From positions 620,001 to 684,000 of the forward strand of contig CM074764.1 in NCBI GenBank assembly GCA_037355855.1: a stretch of 64,000 nt of DNA. The letters are read 5' to 3'. The first letter of the stretch is position 1; each line of letters begins with the position of its first letter. The notes below the pieces were generated by a model. The model searched no databases, was not told the origin of the DNA, and saw only the letters and a list, made by a program, of their open reading frames with translations. This document shows positions 23,401 through 35,218 of this stretch, piece by piece. The stretch is from Pseudo-nitzschia pungens (Eukaryota > Bacillariophyta > Bacillariophyceae > Bacillariales > Bacillariaceae). Position numbers and translations under genes: made by a program.

Positions 23401-24339
23401 TTCGAGTGCACCGAATCTGGTTGGGCGATCTTACAGTTGGCTACTCTTGCAACCATAGGATACTCTGCCGAAGCATTGAGGAAAGTGAAGGAACTTCCTG
23501 ATGAATCTTTTACAAATGCAGGAGGAAATGGCGAGTCCAGATCAAACACAATATGGTACATTACGACAAGGGACCGAGTCAAAAACCGAATTCCAATGGT
23601 TGAATACGATAAAAGAGGCAAAGAAGAAGTGAGACCAAAGGCTCTCTATGAACTTCGGGATTGTCATTTACCCGACACTTGCACTGAAGAAGTGCTTGAC
23701 AGAGACACAGGGGATTATACCTGTAGAGTCCGAATTGCCTGGTTGATATACGACCAGGGTCATCCTCAGTGGGAAGCTTGTTGGAGGGTGGCCGGACTCG
23801 AGTTCCCTGACATTTGCGGTCCGTGCGACCCGGGTAAAAATTTTGTGTCGAAGGAGCTGTCGAAAGAAGCGAAAGAAGAGAAAAATGAACAGGAAACAAC
23901 AGAAGATTCCGTGGTTGACCATGGTTCGCTCGAATGCCCTCCATGCACGGAGCAACAGTGCAATAGTGATTTAAATCGTTGTCCTGTCTACAAAAGGACT
24001 TTCGTATGTACCGAAGGTACTAGCAAGGGTGGCTGCAGTGGAGCACTCCGATTTTGGTTGCAAGATGATCAATGCGACGCATGCTGCGAAATGACACACT
24101 GCCTGGACTTGAAGGACAAGGAAGCTAGAAAATTTACAAGAGATGGCGACGCCCTGACAATGAGTCAGTGTCCTCCTTGTAAACCAGAGGTTTGTTACGG
24201 AAAGCTAAATCTATGCCCAATTCACACTGCTCCCTATTTATGTACAAAAGGACTGAATACAGGAGGATGCGCTTCTTCTGAATGGAACATTAACGAGAGG
24301 GAGTGCCAAGAATGTTGCGAGCTGAAGCTAGACTGTTAG
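20498..24339 (+). CDS. GH81 endo-1,3-beta-glucanase, membrane-anchored, with two Cys-rich C-terminal modules
   Basis: There are three exons: 20498-21289, 21397-22679 and 22785-24339, with introns of 107 and 105 nt (GT-AG), giving 1,209 residues. A short cytoplasmic tail precedes a type II anchor (LLALVVLAAIVFWPSS, about 76-91). The GH81 signature is clear: NAWYQNLL near 160, VKGMPFVTMEY after the first intron, and FYNDHHFHYG split exactly by the second intron and continuing into YHIF, followed by the DWYQGSSWASG and ESSSEAIAAYESV segments that carry the acidic active-site residues. The enzyme cleaves beta-1,3-glucan; in diatoms the substrates could be chrysolaminarin or callose-like wall glucan. 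The C-terminus carries two copies of a roughly 60-residue Cys-rich unit (PPC..., CPVYKRTFVCT / CPIHTAPYLCT, GGC, CC). The neighbours are unrelated. AATAAA lies in the 3' flank near 24498. Confidence 0.93.
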
Positions 24340-25645
24340 GGCAGTGCAAGTGACTTCGAATTCTGTGATGTTATTATTATTTTTTCAATTGTGTAGTATT
24401 AATATAATACTATTAAATACTTGTTGCTATTGAAGTAAGGGATCAGATAGTATGTAAGTGTGACCTCAGTTTCAGCTTAGTCGTGTAGATTGTACAATAA
24501 AATGCATTCTAAGGTTACTAGTAACTTAGTCAAAAGTAATCGCCTTTTCGCCAGATTTGTTTGGTTTCGTGTTTTACACTTGGGTTTGAGTTATGAAAAA
24601 AGAATTAGTAGTACAATTGCGGGGATGATGGAGGACTGCTGAAACAGCACTACCATGTTTCAGTTGTGGCTGGTTCTTGCATGTATTGGATAGGAAGAAA
24701 GACTTCGAAAATAGGAAAGAACATCTTTATTGATTGCTAGTATGAGCAAGTTGGTGGCGTTGATAATATATTTTGTTTTTGAGAAAGGATTCACGGGGTA
24801 GCTGACCTCCTGCGACACGTGGTGGTGATTAGGTTTCCATTTGGAAGAATATTGTTGAAGTAGAGGTGGGGTGGTGAAATTGAATGGGTTTTGTGACAAC
24901 CTCCGCTGTGCACAGCTGGACAAGTGAGGGTACTAGTATGGTTTTGTTAAGGCATGAGATAAGAAGATGACTCTAAACTAAGGCTCTAAAAATGCTACTG
25001 TTAGCTTTATCCCAGCAAAACGAAATAAATTATACCAAACATAACAACAACAGATCAACTCCAACTTCTAGTTGTCTTCCTGCTATTGAACTCTTGCACG
25101 GATAGATTTTAGACCAAATTTTATTTCAAGGTCCGGAATTGCTTCACCAACTAAATCCTTCGGACATATACGAATCTCACCACTTCGTTTTGATTCGGAT
25201 AATCTGTCAATAATAGTACATTAAAATACAAATCATACGCTTTGTCCACTCGTCGAAAAGAATGATGAACGATGAACGTACGTGTGTTCGATGCCTTCCG
25301 AATAATGTTTTGGAGTCGGTGGATTTCGTTTAGACGTACATTCTATCATGAGGGCTTTTCCACAACAATATTAAAAACTAATGATATACGAAGTTGGTCT
25401 TCAAACTTCTGGAAATGCCAGCCCAACTACTAGTAGGTCAGGATACAGAACAGAGCCAAGGCATTGCAGCCGAACAAGTTTGTCAGCGTAACCTACACAA
25501 ACTCTACTTGTTAATAATAGAATTAAATTACCATCTTTTGGTTTTCATTGCCATTGGCATGATGGTGGCAATTGGTAATAATTAGAAATACAGAGGAACC
25601 TAGTTTTGATTTTTCGGTCGATTGATAGCAAATACGTGTGATCCT
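24340..25645. other. Intergenic spacer
   Basis: AT-rich sequence between the GH81 gene and a minus-strand gene, both ending here. Short ORFs without ATG starts were judged to be chance. Nothing else is recognised. Confidence 0.45.
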
Positions 25646-26740
25646 CTATCCCAAATCCGGCATTGCTATGCGATGGTGATCAGGAGGAGGCGACTTCATT
25701 ATTCGTATTGGAGTTCTTGGACTTTTCGTATTGCGCGATGGTTTTCTGGGTGGACTCGTGCTGCCAGGCTTCGTATCTCCGTTCTCGTCCAGAGTTGCTA
25801 TCAAAGTGGAAACAGATGATGACATCTTCTCATCTGCCTCGGTCTGCGATGTACGTCGTCTCGCAGGTTTTGGTGCAGAAGTACCTCTTCGATCATTGGG
25901 TTCCAACAACATGTCGAGAAACCGGTTGGACGTTGGTTTCCTCCGATCACGCACATCGTCGCTGCTCCAGGACGCGTTTCCGGTGTTTGCTTCGTGCTCG
26001 CCAGATCGTGTCAATCGTGTTCGCTCTCTGCCTGATGACTTTATACTAGGCAGTGGCAAATGCATCAATCCAGAATCACTCATGTTACCTCGCTTGAACC
26101 TTTCAGCGATTGCTCTCTTCCGTGCTTCAGCGTTTGTCGTCGGTGACTGCTTACGCTCGGGCATTCGCAAAAACATGCTCTCCGTGCTGTCCTTCTGACC
26201 CAACGAAAAGCTATTGCTCGTCCGCACTCCGCGTTTCGTGCTTGACATCCTTCCCGAAAAGGACGACGATCGAACCTGCAGCTTGTTTCGTCTTCGGGAG
26301 AGAGACACCAAGTGATCGCTGCTGTCTCGAGTTATATAATCCCATCGACTTTTCGGTTTCTCTTGTTCGAGAGCGGATTGCCTGAAAGTCTGATGGAGAT
26401 CCCGAACGCTCTGTTTCTCCGGCTTGGCATTGTCGGAAACTATACATATTTCGCGGTCGACGTTTTCTTCGTCTTCAAACAAAACCGATAAGAAGGAAGA
26501 TAGACTGGACTCGCCAAAGGAACAAGAAGTCTGAGAGTTGCTGTTCAGTGTATTGTTCGACGATTGCGCTGAATGAATCATGTCATTGAGGGGTTCGATG
26601 TCGATGAAGGAGTTGTCGCCATCAAGATATTCAATATCGGCGGAACTTTTCGTTTCAAAACCGCTGCTAAGGTCGGACGTGCTGTTGTCCTTCGGGTGGT
26701 GTCCTGATACCGAATCGACATCGGATGCTTTGACGGCCAT
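25646..26740 (-). CDS. Hypothetical Ser/Arg-rich protein
   Basis: A single minus-strand exon of 364 codons from ATG 26740. The N-terminus is acidic and Ser/Asn-rich (FIDIEPLND), with an E-D-E-E patch near residue 88. The rest is basic and serine-rich, with repeated R-x-S/T and S/T-P sites (SPPRKPSRN, KSPRTPIRIMKSPPPDHH at the end), and an RAIAERFKRGN helix near the middle. No folded domain, signal peptide or membrane segment is evident. The pattern suggests an intrinsically disordered kinase substrate. I do not recognise a family. Codon use is AT-richer than in the genes of the first 18 kb. Confidence 0.65.
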   Translation of the reverse strand: MAVKASDVDSVSGHHPKDNSTSDLSSGFETKSSADIEYLDGDNSFIDIEPLNDMIHSAQSSNNTLNSNSQTSCSFGESSLSSFLSVLFEDEENVDREICIVSDNAKPEKQSVRDLHQTFRQSALEQEKPKSRWDYITRDSSDHLVSLSRRRNKLQVRSSSFSGRMSSTKRGVRTSNSFSLGQKDSTESMFLRMPERKQSPTTNAEARKRAIAERFKRGNMSDSGLMHLPLPSIKSSGRERTRLTRSGEHEANTGNASWSSDDVRDRRKPTSNRFLDMLLEPNDRRGTSAPKPARRRTSQTEADEKMSSSVSTLIATLDENGDTKPGSTSPPRKPSRNTKSPRTPIRIMKSPPPDHHRIAMPDLG

Positions 26741-28977
26741 GTTGAAGGTTTGTCTTCCACTTCACGCGAGTGCCTCTGGCTACAATAATTGTTTGTTTCT
26801 TTTAGTCGTAGTTTTCTGTGTTCTCGTTCAAATAGAGCCTTAATTGCAGCGCATTAGTCGACGTTGCAAATCTCTTGTAGCTCATGCGTTGCAATTCCTC
26901 CCGTGCTACGTGCGAAGAGAGGAGTTCAAAACGCCGGCACAGGAGGGTAAGTAATGATAATATTGTTACTGTTATTGTTATTCTTGTTTTTTCAGTATTG
27001 GTTTTTGAGTCCGGTGGTCGTGAATTTCAGAATGGCTAATGTGTGCCGCCATGCATTATGTCGATAAACATACGTAACCTTACCGGTACAAGCGGTTTTG
27101 CTAACCGTCTGAAAACAATAATTGTTCTGGAGATTACGAAAACATCGGAATGATTCCCTCGATGTGATACGTACAAGTAAGTAAGAGGCAAGACGTTGCT
27201 GATGTTAGGGCATCTGTTCTCATAGTTTGTCGTGTCAATACATAGACTGATTCCATATTACTAAGCCCTTTCACTCAAATCATGACGTTACAATGAGAAA
27301 GCCGTCATTCATTCCCGTGCGTCATACGTAGTACCAGTGATGAAGTATATATCTGGTCGTTCGTAACAGATTACGAAGTAGTAAGGTTTACTTCGTATTT
27401 CATAACTTCCTTTAAATAAATGAGCACATTGCAGGATGACATGCGAACCAGGTATGACTGTGACCTTTCCAGTCTTGTGTGCCTCTTTTAAAAGTGAGTA
27501 ATGTGTTTAACGATCAGGCATGTATCTATTTTATCATAGAAGACCCATAACATTTCACTACAAAAATTATGAGGTGCCTTAGGTCCGGTGTCGGTATCAG
27601 CATGAAGGGAACAGGATCCCACGATCTCTTGTTGGGCTCAGTAAATCATGTTCAAACAATGTCAAGAAACAGGTGTCTGATACGCAAATACAAAATCTGA
27701 GGTGTGGGTGTACGCAAATTGGATGATTCGGACCGAAGGTTAAGACCTTACTTACAAACTCATGAGACCCGCCCAAAACGCAAAAAGCGCAATAAATAAC
27801 TTGATTGAGAGAATAATTTTAAAAATAAGAAAGATACGATTCATATTCAATCCCGTATGGACCTCACCGAACGTACGAACTCATACGATGACGTTCGTAT
27901 CACGGGACCTACGATTTCTCATCTCAAAATCAGAGAAGATTTTTGGGAGAAGATGTGGGGAAACGAAAAAATAATGATAATACTGTCCTGGTGGTGGTGC
28001 TGTCTATCATCACAGGCACCACAGAGATACAATGGTGATAGGGGCACTGCATGAGAGCTGCCGAACTTCGAATCCAGAAGTTTCTATGACCACTGGAGTG
28101 CTGCTGGAAGGTCAATTGACCTTGGGGTGGCAGATTTTCTTCTTCTTGTTTCTTCCAAAATTTGCCAGCAAGAAGGGGGCTTCAATCATTTGCAATGCTG
28201 AACCATTGAAAGTGAAGGTACTGACCTGGTTGCATTCAAGCACAAGCTTGATGACAAAGCATTCTCAATACTTAGATGTTTTATAGACATTACATAATCT
28301 TATTTCGAAAGTAGTATGAGCGTTCGTCCCCACGCTTGTAAGAAGAAGGTTCAGGCATGTACGAGTACTAGTACTATTTATTTTTGAGGTTAGTAAGAAG
28401 CTACTAGTGATAGTCGACCAAGAAGAATCCATACCCCAAGGAAGACTATTTCTTGGTTTTCGTTTGTTTGCTGACTCAGCAGAATGATGTTTCTGAAACT
28501 ATTTCCTAGTAGGAGTAAGGCAGCAGCAATGTTGCCTCCCTGAATGTGCCATCTGTTTTTGATGCCTATAATTCTGTGTTTTATAAAAAGGAGAGGAATA
28601 GAGTACGCTATTGAAGTTATGCTCAACACTCAACAAGAAGCTCTCCTGTTACTAGAATCCTCATACTTTGTCACAATTTCAAGATTTCTAGGAAGTACAG
28701 CAGTGCAGACATTGAATCCCAAATACTACTACTAGTACTAAACGACACCCAAAAAATTCTGACGAAACAGAAGTGAACAAGAAATGCAATGTAGTAATTA
28801 CCCTACTACAGTAAATGCTGATTGACACTAGTAGTAGTAGTTTACAAAAGAAAATATAGAAATTACAAGGTCGGCACTAGCATCATTCGAGACGGAGACA
28901 GTAACTACTTTGAAGTGAACTTTGGCTTTCGTATTAGGTTGTAGATTGGCGAGTGCCAAAGAAAAATTCATCCTCGA
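26741..28977. other. Long AT-rich spacer
   Basis: No supported gene in 2.2 kb. It holds GTAACCTTACCGGTAC (27073-27089), TACGTA-rich DNA near 27330-27400 and TACTAG arrays (28365-28375, 28729-28740, 28830-28842). Small ORFs at 27762 and 28032 have ATG starts but no recognisable content. It could contain decayed mobile sequence, which I cannot identify by eye. Confidence 0.4.
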
Positions 28978-30998
28978 TTATCTCTCGAAAGAAGCCAAAA
29001 TTTGGTCACCTGGTGGCTTTCCTTCACCCGCAAGAATAGGAATGTACATTTCTCCCTCCTCTTTCGCAAGATCTCTTCGTTGATATGCAGCCCACATATT
29101 CAGTGGTCCGGGTTTGAATGTGGCTCCCAGTATCGGGAAGTAGGAAGTCCCCGAAACATAAATATTACTGAAATGCCATATCGTTTTAAATGTATTGGCA
29201 AAATCAATTCGGTCCTAGTGGTGATAAAGCGGTGATGAGAAGGGAAAGCGACAATATTTGTTGGTTCCCCTTTCCATCTGCATCAAACAAGGCTACATTT
29301 TTGAGTCGTTTTGACACTCACCTGACGGCCTCTGACATTTTGCTGACCCTGAGAAGAAAATTTGTCAGTGAGGTCAGGGTTCAATAGAATTACTGGTCGA
29401 CTCCCAGCAGCGTCCACCATTTCTTTCAATGGTCCAATGATCGATGAATCCACACCAACCATGGATTGTGGAGCAATAAGGATAAAGACATCATCTTGCT
29501 CCACCTTAGTGCCATCCTCTCTAACATGTGCGTTCACAACGTGTTCAGCACCAATATTGCCAAAGTTGAGATAATCTCCTACCATTCCTTCGTTCTCTTC
29601 GCCCTCGTTTGATTGCCAATCCATCATCTGAAGCAATTTGGCCACCCCGCCGAGTTGTTTCGGAACACCCGTAAATATTCCGACCCCCATGGATCCTTGG
29701 ACACAGACCCGGACTCGGAGATTTTGCTCACAAAGCTTGATGGCAATAGTTCGCACCATTTCCAAAATGGTTCCGATTCTTCATTTTGGGATGGACAGTC
29801 CGGAATTGGGACACAAGAAAAGTGAGGAAAATGTTGGACAGAACAGTAAACCATTGGAGTTTCTTGTCGTTCATCCGCAATCCATCCTACAACGATCAAA
29901 CCGTCCAACAAAAAAGATCGAAAAATATTCAGGAAATATACGCACCGATACGAATCCATAGATGGATTCATCTCCGGAAACATGGCCGTGATCTTCATTC
30001 GGTTGGAAATCTTCCCCTGAGAACACAAGATTGCGGCCTCCAGGGTAGCATCCGCCACCATGCCATAGAAATACTTTCTCACATAACGGTTGTGCGGACA
30101 CTGATTGAGGTACATATTATCCTTGAGTCTTCCAATATCATTGCCACCAAGTTGCATTCCGAGCTGGAACAACTTTCCCGTCGTGTCTGGTTCATTCACC
30201 ATCCAGCACAAACGGCAGAGGCGACGAACGATATCATCGATAGGAGGCAAGTTCAAGTCACGTGAAATGGGGGTTGGTATAACACGCTCACCACTTCTTC
30301 CTAAAATTTTGCGATTATTCGATACAGGCATTGCGTCTATGGTAGCGCATTTTGAGATAGGAAGAACAAACCGTAGAAAAAGAGTGTGAAAAAGCGTGAC
30401 AACAACGAACACAGGAAGACATGCTTAGTGGATCTGACGCAACCAACAGAAAAACTACCTACCCAACTCAATCGAAACACGTTCCACTGAGGGCTTTTCG
30501 TTTCGTCGCTGTACCTCTACATCTAGATCAAAAGATACGGTGTCGATGCCAACTATCTTTGCCGACAAAATATTGTATGAACCCCCACTCCACGAGTTTT
30601 TCTTCGCCTTTTCGGCACCCAACTTGGAAAATACTTCGGAAAATTTCGTGAGAACTTTGCCGTGATGCTTGTTTAGGTATCCCAGGACGAAGTCCAATTG
30701 TTTTTCATTCAAGAATTGCCGTTCGATTTCGGACGGGATGGTTGTTGTGGCAGCTAAAGAATGCACAAGAATTCTCTTCGTCAACGATTTCGATTTCAAC
30801 AATGCCCTGGCTTGGCGACCTTACTGTTTCCAACCAATCACCACCGGCCTCTCGATTGGTCCCACTGATCGGTATTTGCCGTCTTGGTGTACTCGTGAAT
30901 GATGATCCACACTCAACGGCGAGAAGAAACAGGGTAAAATAAACGACAGTTTTCAGTCGCGAAAACGGAAGTAATTGTATCGCCATTCTCAGCGCCAT
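28978..30998 (-). CDS. Plastid-targeted DUF1995 protein with N-terminal extension
   Basis: Minus strand. Exons: 30998-30463, 30336-29946, 29778-29322 and 29214-28978; introns of 126, 167 and 107 nt, all GT-AG, keep frame, giving about 539 residues. The first exon needs one base skipped near 30735 (after the ENSCAFFS codons) or an unrecognised small intron. The start MALRMAIQLLPF is followed by a hydrophobic signal peptide and GSSFTSTP, a diatom plastid cleavage-type motif. The C-terminal half is DUF1995-like: VRTIAIKLCEQNLRVRVCVQ, DDVFILIAPQSMVGVDSS, PVILLNPDLTD, then FKTIWHFSNIYV and a GATFKPGPLNMW end. Plant DUF1995 proteins include LPA3, a photosystem II assembly factor, so a thylakoid biogenesis role is possible but not shown. 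The last exon has no ATG and would be missed by simple ORF calling. Confidence 0.7.
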
Positions 30999-32358
30999 TC
31001 GTCTATAACACGCAATTTCTAGGGCAAGCCTTTCTCTTGCCCAATGACACGGTGCAGATATTTCTATTTCGCTCTGATGGGGAGATGACAGTGGTAATTT
31101 CTAGGTGATGGGTGATGGGTGATGGGTTTTGTTTGCTATCGTCCATCGTTACGAGTAATTATCTACGAAGTACTTTATCACAGTACGGTAAGGTTACGTA
31201 GCTGACAATTTTTTCTGTAAAATAATAATAATATGATGCAAATAGCAAATAGACCCTTCATTGAAGCTACGAAAGACGCCATGGATTGGATCAAGCCTGT
31301 CCGACTAGCTCGATCGACAGAAAAATGTTTTTTTCTGAGTGAAGATTGAAGAGTATCATCATCATATTTAGTACTACGTATATGTATATTAAATACATAT
31401 GTATGTCACGATTCACAATTCACAAGTCGTATCGGTAAGTAATCTTAAGTCATACCGTAAGGGTACGTGACCGAGTGATGATTCATTCAGTCAATCGCTG
31501 ACGAACTCTCTTGAGTGAGTCGTGAATCGTCAGGATTAATACTTCTACAAGTAAACCTTAATAAAAGGTTAGTACCAATACGAGTAATTTCTCGGACATG
31601 TACTGGCACTCATATTTGTTTTTTACTTTCCCATGATATGTCGTCAGTCGTCAGAACACATCTCAACGTCAAATTTTCAATGCAGTCATTCGTACGTGTA
31701 CCATTTTTCGGATAATTACAAGTAGTATCTTGCATGCAGCTTTGGCTCAGAAGAAATTTCCGTCTGTTTTTATCTTGATACGGTTTAGTGCTTCCATTTT
31801 TCTATCGTTAGAAGGTCACGCAATAGCTCAATGATGAGCAAAGCACGGAAAGGAAAAAAAACCCTTTTTTCATGACCAGCATGCCGCGTGCCGATAGTAC
31901 CAATGCGAGCACTTCCCTGGCCAATAGTTTGCGTCCAACACGGAGGAACCAAAGCAGATGAAGCAAACGATGAACTGATCCAACCCGCACTCTAATAGCG
32001 ACAACTACTGTAAAGATTAGAAAGCTTTCTATTATTTTATGAAACAATGACGACCAGCACTTACTAATAGTCACAAGTGAGATGATCCTTTTGTGTTTCC
32101 GAGCAAGTGCCTTCTGTATGAAGCTAATATGCTCCGACGATCTTTCGAATTTGTTTCCTCCAGCATTGATTCGGTTTCGTGCTTTTAGTGATGGGCAACA
32201 GGCACGAGAACTCAATTCTATTCATAGCGTCGCTGATTTATGGGGATTTCGAAAGATTGTGCTGCTCTCGTGAGAAGAATTCTGGTTGCATTTTCAACCT
32301 ACTATCTCACGTTTGCCGTCAGGCAATGTACAAATGATAGAACATTTTGCACACAAAA
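30999..32358. other. Spacer with a possible unassigned exon pair
   Basis: It holds CGGTAAGGTTACG (31184-31198), TACGTATATGTATATTAAATAC-like palindromic DNA near 31375-31400 and GGTGATGGGTGAT repeats (31104-31126). On the minus strand an open stretch 32215-31808 contains a good intron (GTAAGT at about 32066, TCTAATCTTTACAG ending near 32010, 57 nt, frame-preserving). It lacks an ATG, so it may be the 3' part of the neighbouring minus-strand gene or of a separate gene. Confidence 0.35.
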
Positions 32359-33053
32359 TCACAGCCCTGACTGACTCGTTGCTACTGACCCTATGCTCAA
32401 TCTCTGAAAGGTGTCATTTATTTTCGACAAACCAAGGATTTCGTTGCCCATTAGTTTGCCTTTAGCGAGTGCGGCTGCAACGCATCTCCTTCGATGGCGT
32501 TCTACTTGTAGCTTTCTCTTTAGAAATCGAATGATGATGTAGCGAAGTCTTTTGTCCAGCGTAGAAGGATCCTCGTATTCTTCTAACGAGCGAGCGCTGG
32601 CGAATAGCAGTCGCTCTACTATTGTAACGAATCCTATAACCTGGAATTCGGTTGGATTTGAATCACTTGCATGGAATGCGTTTTCATCTATAGCTTGGGG
32701 TTCTTTAACAGTGGGAATGGAACAATCAGAAGATGGACGAAGAATTTTTTTCTTGCAAAGGATCTCGCTTTTTGTTTCATAAATGTTTTGTGCATGTACG
32801 GTACCGAAGGATTGAAAAGCATTTCCACATGCCAGAAAAATGAGTGAACTGTTTGGTCGAATGTGACAAGTCTGGACGATAGTCTACACCAACTGTCGAG
32901 GACTTACATGTGTTTCTTCATTGCCACACGGGCATCCAACACGGTATCGGGCCCTTTCGTTCGAGGAACACCAGGGACCTTTCCAAGATGGTAATGTTCA
33001 CGCATCTGAGTTCTCTGTGCAACGCCGATACAACCGATTCGTGATGGCAGCAT
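32359..33053 (-). CDS. Hypothetical spliced protein, basic C-terminus
   Basis: Minus strand, ATG 33053, two exons separated by a 59-nt intron (GTAAGT...AACAG, about 32911-32853) that restores an open frame to a stop at 32361-32359; about 211 residues. The first exon encodes MLPSRIGCIGVAQRTQMREH and a KGPDTVLDARVAM helix. The second has an acidic SDSNPTEF segment, an ERLLFASARSLEEYEDPSTL stretch and a strongly basic helix (RLRYIIIRFLKRKLQVERHR). No family is recognised; the acidic-then-basic helical pattern would suit a nuclear or nucleic-acid-associated protein. A second small intron near the 3' end could replace the last residues. The reading is by eye from codon pattern and splice sites. 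Confidence 0.5.
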
Positions 33054-35218
33054 GGTAATATTCTTTTCGATTTTATATGGTATCTCTTTTTGTGTCCTTG
33101 TCTCTGTCGCTTAATAGTGGACTGATGCGTACTTTTTGATGTTCCATTTGTCGAATCAACGGATGTCGACAATTACAACGCCCATGCCGAATGGACCGAA
33201 AAACAGGGACGAGACCTAAGCTCTTAAACACGTGCGGTTCGGGTTTTCGTCAGATACTAATATTATTTAGGACATTGTTTCTCGCTTCTAAACACTTAGG
33301 TCCTTGAAGTTTTCAATTTTTTTGGTAGTCGGAAAAAGAAAACTGATATCGGATCAATTTCTACTTAAACGACGATTCTCCTGCAATTTTCGTATATGCC
33401 AAATAATTATGCTTTTCATTTCATTCTCGATCATGTCCGTCAATTTCGTTCAATGTTTCATTTATGATTTGTATTGAATTAATTGAAAGTTGTCCTAAAT
33501 GAAAGTAGATATCGATGTTCGAAAGAATACGAAAAAATGTTATAGGAATCCATTTAGTCCTCAAATTATAGCCCAATATAACCGAGATAATATTTTTGAT
33601 ATGCTTAATATTACACTTAAATACCAAAAACGCGACGGGAGGAGGCTTATTTTCGGTAATACGGAAAAACTTTCATGGGAGAGGCAGATAAGATAAAATA
33701 TTTTTTTCTTTTCCATCACTGTATCATCAAGCATGCCAGAAAAAGGGAACCTTCCCGGGTCTGAGTGAACCACCAGGCATCGACATCAGAAGAGAAGTAA
33801 GTCCCCGTCTCGACGATTTTCATTCTGACGCAAAGCCGTGCAAGGGAGTGAAGCCTGTGCAAACAGCAACAGCCTTTAGTACCAGTAGTTCTAGTAGTAG
33901 TATTAGTAGTACTACTAGTACTATTACTAGTAGGAGTCAAACGAGAGGAGGAGGAAGAAGAAGAAGCAAGAAGCAGCAGGCATCACCAGCAGCACCACCA
34001 GCAGGAGGGCGGAGGAGGGCTTGCGGAAGCAGAGGACGAGGAGACGAGTCTGAAAGATCAGAAGATGCCGAGAGTTTTTCCGGAAATTTTCCTCTGTTTC
34101 GAACTTCAACAACCAGTGCTTTTCAATCACAAAATTAATTCGATTTGCAGCACGCGTACTACTACTAGTATCTCGTCCTGCTGCGACGACATGATGATCT
34201 CGGTTTGCAAACCCGTTTCTTGCTAGCACGGACCCAACCGGGGTTTTTGTTGTTGGTGTTCCTTCGGCATGCCCTTCGGAATTCTTTTTTTAAATGCCCA
34301 AACCCCCGCCAAATAGCCGCAAAGGTCTTGCCTGGGGATCCATACTAAACGTTGCTTCGGGATCGATGAGACGACGAGTGCGAATCAATCAACAATCAAT
34401 CGTATCAACGAAAAGACGGTGATTTTACGATCAAACATTTATGACGGTACTTGTAGTACGACTACGAAACTCCTCGTACGTACTGTACTTCGTTAATCTT
34501 ACTCGTAATCGTACGGTAATTACAGTAGCGTTGGAGACGGGGAATACCGTGTTTCCTCTGCGCACGTTTGAAATCGTTTCGGATTATTGTTTCGGACACA
34601 AACGTGCTCACGACTCACTCACGACTCAGAACCCTACGAAAGTCGTCGATTGGTCGTCAGTGCGTAAGATTAGTTTCCATGGTCCCTCGCTTCCCCGAAA
34701 TCAAAGCTTGGTAAAAAAGGAAGGCCTATTTTTTTGTGATGTACGAAGTACTAGTAAGGTACCGGTAGTAATTACGAAGTAAGATTACTCGTAAACTTAC
34801 CTGGTACAGTAAGGTTATTACTTGTACCAGGTTTTTTACAATTCGTATCGATCGTAAGGCTTAACCTTACCTCGTATCGTTGACGGCAAGACTCAGTCAC
34901 TTACCCGTAATGTACATCACTTGCCTTCATACCCATCATGAGAGAAAGGCAATAACCGTGTCTCATCTTTCGTCTTTCGTCGGCAGCAGGAATCCAGCCC
35001 AGCCCAGTCCAGTCCAGCCCAGTCCAGTCCAATACAATAGCAAGCAGGTGCAACACGCAACTCTTGCCCAAGGAACGAATCAATCTTCGCCATCGAAGGT
35101 ACGGTAGCAGCCTTTGTTTTCGTAAAAGTGAGATACGTGCCATTGGCACCGACAAACCCATCTCCAATTACCGCACGAAACGAAACGAAACGAATCGAAT
35201 CGAAACAATACGAACATC
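33054..35218. other. Long spacer upstream of the nardilysin-like gene
   Basis: No supported gene in 2.1 kb. A TAG/CTA array with AGGAGGAAG runs lies at 33890-33990. A dense cluster of GTAAGG/GTACC motifs lies at 34740-34880 (several copies in both orientations). A CCAGCCCAGTCCAGTCC tract (34996-35033) and ACGAAACGAAACGAATCG (35174-35205) immediately precede the start codon. Confidence 0.45.

Noticed and set aside
27762..28286. Small ATG-started ORFs considered as transposon relics
   Set aside because: No transposase or reverse transcriptase motif, no terminal repeats and no target-site duplication could be seen.
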